From: Haladaptatus litoreus
Lineage (GTDB): Archaea > Halobacteriota > Halobacteria > Halobacteriales > Haladaptataceae
Direction: 5' to 3'
Length of the DNA stretch: 64,000 nucleotides
NCBI RefSeq assembly: GCF_900156425.1
Contig: NZ_FTNO01000001.1
Span: 186,001 to 250,000, forward strand
Part shown: one piece after another, positions 58,112 to 64,000 of the stretch
Position numbering within the stretch: position 1 is the stretch's first letter
How the letters are laid out: every line of letters begins with the position of its first letter
Position numbers and translations under genes: made by a program
The notes under the pieces: model-generated
The model's input: only the letters and a program-made list of their open reading frames with translations
Database searches by the model: none
What the model was told of the DNA's origin: nothing

Positions 58112-58561
58112 TCAATCACTGATGACCAGTATTCGAGTGTTTTCGCGCTTGTCGGCGAACTCACTTCCCGCAGGTGGTTTGATGTCGATTTCGAGCGTTC
58201 CATCGTCCTGATTCGGACCGAGTCCGGGGTCTATCGAAAGGCGCGCTTGCCCGTCACTTTCCGTCGTCGCGGTTTCGATTCGCTCTACCCTCGCCGAATC
58301 GCTTTTCACCACGACGGTTGCGTCCGACACGGGATTTCCATCCGCGTCGATGACGGCGATTTCGACCGTCTGCTGTCCCGGTTCGATGACTTCGGGTTCG
58401 GGTTTTGCATCGAGTTCGCTCACGGCCAAGCCGTTGAGTCCGGACAGCATGTTCATCATGACCGAGAGACTGGCGACGCCGACGACGAGCGCGATGACCA
58501 GTCGAATCGGCAGGCCTTCGATTGCGCGGTTGTCCGACCGAAACCGCTGACGTATGGACAT
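58112..58561 (-). CDS. Membrane-anchored Ig-like/carboxypeptidase-regulatory-like domain protein
   Basis: A 149-aa protein. The N-terminus MSIRQRFRSDNRAIEGLPIRLVIALVVGVASLSVMMNMLSG resembles archaeal pilin-like or haloarchaeal anchored proteins: basic start, then one transmembrane helix (about 18-40). The exported part has a bacterial Ig/regulatory-like pattern (VEIAVIDADGNPVSDATVVVKSDSARVERIETATTESDGQARLSI). Such domains are structural. It is convergent with the PIMT-like gene and divergent from the HerA-like ATPase gene. Function unknown. Confidence 0.72.
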   Translation of the reverse strand: MSIRQRFRSDNRAIEGLPIRLVIALVVGVASLSVMMNMLSGLNGLAVSELDAKPEPEVIEPGQQTVEIAVIDADGNPVSDATVVVKSDSARVERIETATTESDGQARLSIDPGLGPNQDDGTLEIDIKPPAGSEFADKRENTRILVISD

Positions 58562-58637
58562 GGCCTGGAGTGGTTCCGTTTTCGAATATAAACCTTCGTC
58601 CGAGGATTTATCCGAAAAACCGCAACCAGTTCCCGCC

Positions 58638-59708
58638 ATGACGGAGGTTTTGGGACGAACTCGCGACGAGGGGATTTCGGGACACCTCGGCCACTACCGC
58701 GCGAGAGACGGCAGTGCGGGTGCACCAGTACGAATCGACTTCGACGGCCCGCACGTCTCGCTGGTGGTCGGGAAACGAGGCTACGGAAAATCCTACACGC
58801 TCGGCGTGCTGGTCGAAGAACTCGCCGATGCGAAGGGGGTCGCGCCGGTCGTCGCCGACCCGATGGGCGCGTTCACGACGTTTGGCGGGGTTTCGGGGTT
58901 CGAAGTCGTTTCCGAACCACGCGTCTCCGCCGACGCACTCCCGCCGCGGGCGTGGTGCGATTTGCTCGGTCTCGACCACGAACGTCCGACTGGGTCGCTG
59001 GTGTGGCGGGCGGCCACCGAATCCAATACGCTGGCTGGAATGAACGACTTCGTTTCGAATGCTGAGGCAAACTCGGCGACCTGTCGCGCCGCGCGAAATC
59101 ATCTCGCGCTTGCGGAGTCGTGGGACATTTTTTCGCCGGATGGGCTCACCGCGGAGCAGTGTGTCGAACCGGAATCCGGCATCGTCCTCGACTGTTCGGG
59201 CTACGACGAATCGGCGATGAACGCCGTCGTTCGGGCGGTTGCGGAGGATTTGTATCGCGTCCGGATTGCCGAATCGGTTCGCAAACTGCCGTGGTTGGTG
59301 GTGGACGAAGCCCATGCCTTCTTCGGCGGCGTCGCCGCCCCCGCGCTCAGAACCATCGTCACCAGAGGACGGCGTCCCGGCGTCAGTTTGGTCGCGGCGA
59401 CACAGCGCCCTGCCGTGCTACCCGAGGTTGCGGTTTCCCAATCCGACCTGCTCGTGGCCCATCGGTTGACCTCGCGCAACGACCGGGATGCGCTCGCGAA
59501 CGCTCGTCCGGCCTACATGCAGGGGTCGTTTACCGACAGAATGCCGGAAACCCCCGGCTCCGCAGTCGTCGTGGACGATGCGACCGAAAGTGTTCACGCG
59601 GTTCGGATTCGGAAACGGCGGGTCGAACACGGCGGCGGAAGTCCGAGCGCGAGCAATGTCTGTTCTGGCGAGACGAATTCGCCTGTGACCGAACTTCGAA
59701 AAGGATAG
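58638..59708 (+). CDS. HerA/FtsK-like ATPase (DUF87-type)
   Basis: A 356-aa P-loop ATPase. Walker A is VVGKRGYGKSYTLG (residues about 43-56), Walker B is LPWLVVDEAHAFFGG near 220, and the arginine/sensor region TRGRRPGVSLVAATQRPAVLPEVAVSQSDLLVAHRLTSRNDRDAL follows, as in HerA helicase-translocases. It lacks the N-terminal HAS-barrel of full HerA, so it is a short member. A DNA translocase or membrane-associated packaging ATPase role is possible. ATG at 58638 chosen. Followed by a hairpin and the crcB genes. Confidence 0.85.
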   Translation: MTEVLGRTRDEGISGHLGHYRARDGSAGAPVRIDFDGPHVSLVVGKRGYGKSYTLGVLVEELADAKGVAPVVADPMGAFTTFGGVSGFEVVSEPRVSADALPPRAWCDLLGLDHERPTGSLVWRAATESNTLAGMNDFVSNAEANSATCRAARNHLALAESWDIFSPDGLTAEQCVEPESGIVLDCSGYDESAMNAVVRAVAEDLYRVRIAESVRKLPWLVVDEAHAFFGGVAAPALRTIVTRGRRPGVSLVAATQRPAVLPEVAVSQSDLLVAHRLTSRNDRDALANARPAYMQGSFTDRMPETPGSAVVVDDATESVHAVRIRKRRVEHGGGSPSASNVCSGETNSPVTELRKG

Positions 59709-59747
59709 GGTACGCTGTCGATTGCAGTCGAACACGAACGATGGGCC

Positions 59748-59776
59748 GCGATTTCCGACGACACGTCGGAAATCGC
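59748..59776. terminator. 12-bp perfect hairpin between HerA-like and crcB genes
   Basis: GCGATTTCCGAC (59748-59759), loop GACAC, GTCGGAAATCGC (59765-59776). It lies 40 bp after the ATPase stop and 41 bp before crcB. It could terminate the upstream transcript or form the leader of the crcB mRNA. No T-run follows, so intrinsic termination is uncertain. Confidence 0.45.
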
Positions 59777-59816
59777 TCGATAGCCACTCGTTGGAAAGCG
59801 GTTCTACGATGCTACG

Positions 59817-60206
59817 ATGTCGGTACAACAATCACACGCGCTGAAGCGTCTCGAACCAGTTCTTCTCATCGCAGTCGGCGGCTTCCTCGGCGCAGTTCTG
59901 CGGTACGCGGTGAGCGACGCGCTTCCCGGCGGATTTCCGTGGGGAACGCTCTTCGTCAACGTTGCCGGGAGTTTCGCGCTCGGTGTGTTGCTATACGAAG
60001 CGCATCTGGCGGACAGACTCTCTCCCGAAACCAGACTCGTTATCGGTACCGGCTTTCTCTCGTCGTTCACGACGTACAGCACGTTCGCGGTGCAAACCGC
60101 GGGGTTGTCGCCGATGTTCGCCGTTCTCAACGTCGGCGCGAACTACATCCTCGGATTTCTGGCCGTGCTTCTCGGTCGCCGGGTCGTCGGAGGTGTCGTC
60201 TCGTGA
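59817..60206 (+). CDS. crcB: Fluoride channel CrcB (Fluc), subunit 1
   Basis: A 129-aa four-helix membrane protein exporting fluoride. Family blocks are GGFLGAVLRYAVSDAL near the start, PWGTLFVNVAGSFALG (Asn of the pore) and GTGFLSSFTTYSTFAVQT (Phe-box and Thr/Ser lining). CrcB works as an antiparallel dimer; here two different genes overlap (GTGA), so a heterodimer is likely. Its start follows the 12-bp hairpin. It protects enzymes from fluoride. Confidence 0.95.
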   Translation: MSVQQSHALKRLEPVLLIAVGGFLGAVLRYAVSDALPGGFPWGTLFVNVAGSFALGVLLYEAHLADRLSPETRLVIGTGFLSSFTTYSTFAVQTAGLSPMFAVLNVGANYILGFLAVLLGRRVVGGVVS

Positions 60207-60556
60207 ATCCCGCTATTCTCGTCGGTGTCGGCGGAATGTTCGGCGCGTTGAGCCGTCACTTCGTCGGGCAGCGATTATCGGGTGAGGGCCACGGAACCCT
60301 CGCGGTGAACGTGCTCGGGAGTTTCGTTCTCGGCGCGTTGACTGCTGGCCTGACGAGCGACCCGACTCTGCTCGCGCTGGTCGGAACCGGATTTTGTGGC
60401 GCGTTTACGACGTTTTCCAGCTTTGCGTTCGAGACGGTTCGGCTGTTCGAACGAGGAAAGCGCAGAAAGGCAGTGGCGAACGCGACGATTAACCTTGTCG
60501 GCGCGCTCGTGGCGGTCGGATTCGGTGTCCTCACGGCCAGCACGATTTCGCTCTGA
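60203..60556 (+). CDS. crcB: Fluoride channel CrcB (Fluc), subunit 2
   Basis: A 117-aa partner of the previous gene. GTG at 60203-60205 overlaps the first crcB stop. VGVGGMFGALSRHFVGQRL, LAVNVLGSFVLGALTAGL and GTGFCGAFTTFSSFAFETVRLF match the family. Length is at the short end for CrcB but all helices and pore residues are there. The GTG start and overlap indicate coupled translation with subunit 1. Convergent with the RND transporter gene 4 bp away. Confidence 0.93.
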   Translation: MNPAILVGVGGMFGALSRHFVGQRLSGEGHGTLAVNVLGSFVLGALTAGLTSDPTLLALVGTGFCGAFTTFSSFAFETVRLFERGKRRKAVANATINLVGALVAVGFGVLTASTISL

Positions 60557-60559
60557 CTC

Positions 60560-63049
60560 TCAACTCGATGCTACATATCTATCCCACAGAACGATAGCAG
60601 AGGGTGTCACGAAGATGGCGGCAAAATAGGAGTAAAAAATGCTCAGAGCGGTCACGAGTCCGAACTGCCCCAAAACGGGCGTGATTGCGAGGACGAGAAT
60701 TCCGGTTCCCGAAATCGTCGTGAGCATGCTCCCAGTCAGCGCGCCGCCGGTGCCGCGAACTGTTCGGGTGAGTGCGGCAAACACGTCACCTTTCGATTCC
60801 ACGTCAGCCATTTCTTCGCCCAAACCTTCGTACTCGTCGGTAAACCGGTGGACGACGTGGGCCGAATAGTCCACGCCCAATCCTAACGCGATTGCGAGAA
60901 CGGTTGCGGTCAGGGCGTTGAACGGAATCCCGAGCAGGCGCATGGTTCCCGCGAGCAGGGACACCGCAACGACGATTGGAAAGAGGTTGATGACGCCGAA
61001 AGCGATTCGTCCCACGATGATTCGGTAGAGAAGCACGAGGAAAACCGCGGTCGTGACCAACGCCGTTGCAAGGCTTCGAATCGCGGAGGTAAAGATTGTC
61101 GCGGCGATGGACTGAAACACCACGATTTCGCCGGTCGCAACCGCATCGAAGCGATATCGGTCGGCGACGAGTCGGGCATCCCGCGTAATCTCGTCCTGCG
61201 ACGCACCGCTTTTCGTGGAGTAGACGACCTGCGCGCTCCGCCGGTCGTCCGAGATGTATTCCAACGCTTGCTCGCGGGCGGGAGAATCGAGCAGTCGGTC
61301 GTAGATCAGTTCGAGATTGTCGTCGGGAACGCCGTCGTCGTTTATGTCGTTTCGTTCGACCAGTCGCCGGAACTCCGGCGACTGGTCGCTGTAGCCCTGA
61401 ATGACCGTGATGATGCTCGCCGAATCGGCTTGCCGGTCGGTTGCGAGAAACGAATCCGGCGGATTCCGATTGGCGTGTTGAATCGATTCGAGGGCGTACT
61501 CCTCCCGTAGCGGCCCTTCGACGTAAATCGTCACCGTGTCGTCCTCGGCGGACGCGAACTTCTCTTCCAAGAAATTCGTCACTTCGGTCACGGTGTAGGT
61601 CTCCGGCGCGAACGGTTCGGGAAGCACTTCGAGATACGCTGGCGTCTCCTCCGGCGGAAGGAAATCCTCGTTCGAAAACGTCGTGTCGATGCCGGTTGCG
61701 TAGACACCCGAAACGAGCGTCAGGGCGACTGCAACCGCGACGACGACAGTAGCACTTTTTCTGGCGAGGACGACGCTGCTCGATAAGGTTCGACCCAACA
61801 GCGAGCCTTCCTCGCCCAGCGGTCGCTCGCCGAACGTCGGCAGGTCGAACCGAACGCGGAGGTCGTCAGTGACGACCTTCGCGGCCGGAAGGAAGATACC
61901 GAAGATGAGGAAGGTGAAGACGATGCCGATGGCGGCGACGATTCCGAACTCCCGAATCGGTTGGAGGCGACTCGTCGCGTTCGACGCGAATCCGAGAACC
62001 GTGGTTCCGGTGACGATGAAAAACGCGACGAGCAGTTGGTCGGTCGCGCGCCGCATCGCCGGTTTGACTTCCGCCCCGACGACGCGCTCCTCGCGATAGC
62101 GGTTGATAGCGTGGATTCCGTAGTCGATTCCTACGGCGAGCAAAAGCGGCGGTACGGCGACCAACAACTGCGTGAACGGGATGCCAACAATTCCCGTGAA
62201 CCCAAGCGTCCAGACGATGGTCATCACCAACGAGACGACCCCCAAAACGAGGTCTACCGGGTCGCGATAGGCGAACAGCAGAAAGACGAAAATCAGTATT
62301 CCGGCGGCGGGAATGACGATGATGAGCGAATCGAACGTGACGCTCGACAACTCGTCCGTGAGGATGCCGCTTCCGAACACTCGGATATCGCTATCGACGG
62401 AACTGACGACCGACTGCGACCGAATCTGTATCCCCGCGAGGGGGTCTGTTTCCGGCGACGCTTCCGCGCCCGCTTCCTGTGAAACGCCGCGTGGAATCGC
62501 GTGTTCGACGATGCCGATGGTCGCCGAGGCGGATGCCGACCGGCGATTGAAATCCCTGCTCAACAGCGCCCGAAACTCGGGATTTTCCGCGGCCTGCCGA
62601 ACCGCGACTTCGATTTCCGTCGGCGTCGCCCGCTCTAGAGTGCGAACCTGGGCTTCGAGCGTCGTCGCGTTCGGGTCAAGCGTTTGTGCGACGATTCCGG
62701 CGGCGCTGGCCGTGGACGCGACCCGAAGTTCTTCGCGCTGTTCGAGTCGGTACTGCGCCCGCAGCATCGCCAGCAGTTCCGGTTTCGACAGTACGTTGCG
62801 TCCGCTTTGAATCAGTTGCGTGCTTCCGTTTTCCGCTTCGAACGGTTGCGTAAATTCTTCGTTGACGTTTTCGAACGCCTCCAGCGCGGGGCTGTCTTCC
62901 GTGAACTGACTCGTCCCTGCCTCGGTCGAAACGCGGGTGAGGCCGACGCCGAACACGGCGGTCAGAACGAGAAAGGTGAGGAGAACGGTTTTCGAACGAC
63001 CGACAATCCACTCGTCGGCCCAGTCGATGACTGCTTGGTAGTCAACCAC
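60560..63049 (-). CDS. RND/MMPL-family membrane exporter (HAE3-like)
   Basis: An 829-aa transporter with about 12 helices in two homologous halves. Helix 1 (TVLLTFLVLTAVFGVGLT) precedes a large external loop (about 60-240), the sterol-sensing-like block VAVPPLLLAVGIDYGIHAINRYRE lies in the first half, and LAIALGLGVDYSAHVVHRFTDEYEGLGEE repeats it in the second. It should export lipids or hydrophobic compounds using an ion gradient. ATG at 63124 would overlap the upstream gene by 83 bp in a Gly-rich tract, so GTG at 63049 (VVDYQAVIDW) is preferred; its 8-bp overlap suggests coupling. Confidence 0.85.
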   Translation of the reverse strand: MVDYQAVIDWADEWIVGRSKTVLLTFLVLTAVFGVGLTRVSTEAGTSQFTEDSPALEAFENVNEEFTQPFEAENGSTQLIQSGRNVLSKPELLAMLRAQYRLEQREELRVASTASAAGIVAQTLDPNATTLEAQVRTLERATPTEIEVAVRQAAENPEFRALLSRDFNRRSASASATIGIVEHAIPRGVSQEAGAEASPETDPLAGIQIRSQSVVSSVDSDIRVFGSGILTDELSSVTFDSLIIVIPAAGILIFVFLLFAYRDPVDLVLGVVSLVMTIVWTLGFTGIVGIPFTQLLVAVPPLLLAVGIDYGIHAINRYREERVVGAEVKPAMRRATDQLLVAFFIVTGTTVLGFASNATSRLQPIREFGIVAAIGIVFTFLIFGIFLPAAKVVTDDLRVRFDLPTFGERPLGEEGSLLGRTLSSSVVLARKSATVVVAVAVALTLVSGVYATGIDTTFSNEDFLPPEETPAYLEVLPEPFAPETYTVTEVTNFLEEKFASAEDDTVTIYVEGPLREEYALESIQHANRNPPDSFLATDRQADSASIITVIQGYSDQSPEFRRLVERNDINDDGVPDDNLELIYDRLLDSPAREQALEYISDDRRSAQVVYSTKSGASQDEITRDARLVADRYRFDAVATGEIVVFQSIAATIFTSAIRSLATALVTTAVFLVLLYRIIVGRIAFGVINLFPIVVAVSLLAGTMRLLGIPFNALTATVLAIALGLGVDYSAHVVHRFTDEYEGLGEEMADVESKGDVFAALTRTVRGTGGALTGSMLTTISGTGILVLAITPVLGQFGLVTALSIFYSYFAAIFVTPSAIVLWDRYVASS

Positions 63050-64000
63050 CGCCGCCACCTCGACTTCTCCGACCTCCCCGCGCGGCCCGCCACCGCCGGA
63101 ATGCGACGAATCCGCCGACGCCAACGAGAACGACTCCGAGGACGAGAATCAGTGGAAGCAATATTCCGCCGCTCAGGAACGAAAGAACGCCGTTTCCGTC
63201 CGGTTCGGTTACCCGAACCGGCACCTCGTAGGTGTCCGAAAGTTGGCTCTCTCCGTCGGGCATTTCGTACTGGAAATCGACCGACATCGGATACGTTCCG
63301 GCCAATGCCTCACCCTCTGCACTCAGGCTGAACGCAATCGTCGCCGATTCGTTCGGTTCCAGTCGCGTGATGAACGCTTGGTCTTCTTCGAGCGTGAGCG
63401 GGCTATCGACGAACGCACGCGCGTCGATGTTCCGGAGCGTCCTGTCGTCGTTGTTCGTGACGACGAGCGAGATGGTCGCACTCGACCCCTGTTCCACCGA
63501 CGCACTTTGTGGTTCGATGATGAACTCGTCCCGTTGAGCCCCGACGCGAACCGCGGTTTCGAGCGGTTTGCTCTGGCGTGAATCCCCGTCCTGATTCTGG
63601 TAGCGCACGACGAACGAGAACTGTCGCGGCCCGCGGTCTGCGCTCTCGCTCACGTCGATTCGATAGCGAACCGGAACCGATTCGCCGGATTCGAGCGTTC
63701 CGAGGGCGTACTCCGTTTCCCGTGGGAAGGCATTATCGCCCTGCGACTGAAGAACGAGCACCGCGTTCTCCGCGGTTTGCGGCCCTTCGTTGGTAACCTG
63801 TCCAGTAACGACTCCCTCGTCACCGACGCGGAGCGTGCTGCTCACGTCGGTGAGCGAAAACGACTGCTCCGGGGCCGGAATGATGCCAATGAGTTGTGAC
63901 TGCGTTTGATTGCGCGAACCGTCTTCCCGATACGAGACTGAGATACTGAAGGGGTAGCTGCCGCCGACGGTGTCGTTGCTCGCCGTCACCTGATATTCGA
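63042..64000 (-). CDS. CARDB/COG1361-like surface protein, partial (continues past the window)
   Basis: At least 319 codons of a secreted or membrane-anchored protein whose start lies beyond position 64000. The sequence holds repeated Ig-like CARDB units (SSTLRVGDEGVVTGQVTNEGPQTAENAVLVLQS and SASVEQGSSATISLVVTNNDDRTLRNIDARAFVDSP). It ends in one transmembrane helix (GGILLPLILVLGVVLVGVGGFVAF) and a basic Arg/Gly tail facing the cytoplasm. It is translated just before the RND exporter gene, with an 8-bp overlap, so it is probably an external accessory to that pump. Confidence 0.85.
   Translation of the reverse strand, partial: EYQVTASNDTVGGSYPFSISVSYREDGSRNQTQSQLIGIIPAPEQSFSLTDVSSTLRVGDEGVVTGQVTNEGPQTAENAVLVLQSQGDNAFPRETEYALGTLESGESVPVRYRIDVSESADRGPRQFSFVVRYQNQDGDSRQSKPLETAVRVGAQRDEFIIEPQSASVEQGSSATISLVVTNNDDRTLRNIDARAFVDSPLTLEEDQAFITRLEPNESATIAFSLSAEGEALAGTYPMSVDFQYEMPDGESQLSDTYEVPVRVTEPDGNGVLSFLSGGILLPLILVLGVVLVGVGGFVAFRRWRAARGGRRSRGGGGG

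Noticed and set aside
59709..59816. Fluoride riboswitch (crcB motif) before the crcB pair
   Set aside because: Only scattered words (cGATGggcc and a later GATaGCC) agree; the pseudoknot pairing cannot be formed, so it is kept only as a hairpin.
59120..60202. Single 478-codon frame through the HerA-like gene into the second crcB
   Set aside because: Only its last 117 codons, from GTG 60203, are real; the remainder is out of frame with two intact genes.
63050..63124. 25-codon longer N-terminus of the RND exporter
   Set aside because: It would lie inside the end of the upstream gene and is Gly/Ser-rich; the GTG at 63049 gives a normal short overlap.

Overview
The window is chromosomal DNA from a halophilic archaeon (class Halobacteria). 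The evidence is the acidic proteome (Asp/Glu-rich, Lys-poor), Tat lipoproteins, a doublet histone, archaeal RPA, archaeal type II GAPDH, archaeal CCA-adding enzyme, aIF-2 beta with a TRAM tail, and TATA boxes about 27 bp before many start codons (leaderless genes). From memory, the gene content and order (rpa2, histone and HDAC, azf; L10e, gapB, HVO_0476-type zinc protein, two PIMTs) resemble the HVO_0474-HVO_0522 neighbourhood of Haloferax volcanii. The otsAB pair and moderate GC suggest a Haladaptatus-like genus, but that is only a guess.

Layout. 0.2-9.3 kb: M32 carboxypeptidase, UvrD-like helicase, a tiny zinc protein, an EamA transporter, CCA-transferase, two tRNAs, an iron-box-controlled siderophore-type binding lipoprotein and a HEAT-repeat protein. 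9.4-15.5 kb: bacterial-type LeuRS, a short alkaline-phosphatase-superfamily protein, an orphan FlaD/E-domain protein and a REC-PAS-PAS signalling protein. 15.5-21.0 kb: a tight minus-strand glycan operon (GT4, GT2, two sulfatase-fold proteins, flippase) with nearly every junction overlapping. 21.2-25.2 kb: histone overlapping a histone-deacetylase-family gene, RPA and a lipoprotein. 25.4-33.7 kb: tRNA-Arg with repeated 3' tails, methyltransferase, a 25-aa ORF behind a palindrome, DUF309, a long inverted-repeat element, Azf (NAD-G6PDH), aIF-2 beta, pterin/folate-type enzymes and haloarchaeal DUF proteins.

33.9-36.2 kb: trehalose synthesis operon otsAB. 36.3-42.8 kb: a disordered Pro-rich protein, an ABC exporter, tRNA-Val, a GT-C-like membrane protein, and an SCP2-like protein paired with a hydrolase. 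43.0-44.6 kb: tRNA-Phe with 3'-tail copies, two tiny membrane proteins and a ParB-like protein in AT-richer, accessory-looking DNA. 45.2-53.6 kb: MATE exporter, two almost identical cold-shock genes, L10e, a second inverted-repeat element, ATP-grasp ligase, Hsp20, a secreted Gln/Asn-rich protein whose ribosome-binding site lies in a hairpin, and GapB. 53.7-64 kb: M29-type peptidase, zinc proteins, two PIMT paralogues around a wHTH methyltransferase, a HerA-like ATPase, two overlapping crcB genes, and an RND/MMPL exporter coupled to a CARDB-like surface protein that runs off the right edge.

Most of the window is conserved housekeeping. The unexplained structure lies in the two related long inverted-repeat elements, the tRNA-tail arrays, the glycan operon, several perfect palindromes at gene starts, and small genes shorter than usual calling limits. 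No CRISPR array, rRNA, IS transposase or obvious prophage was seen. All similarity statements are recognition by eye; no search was run.
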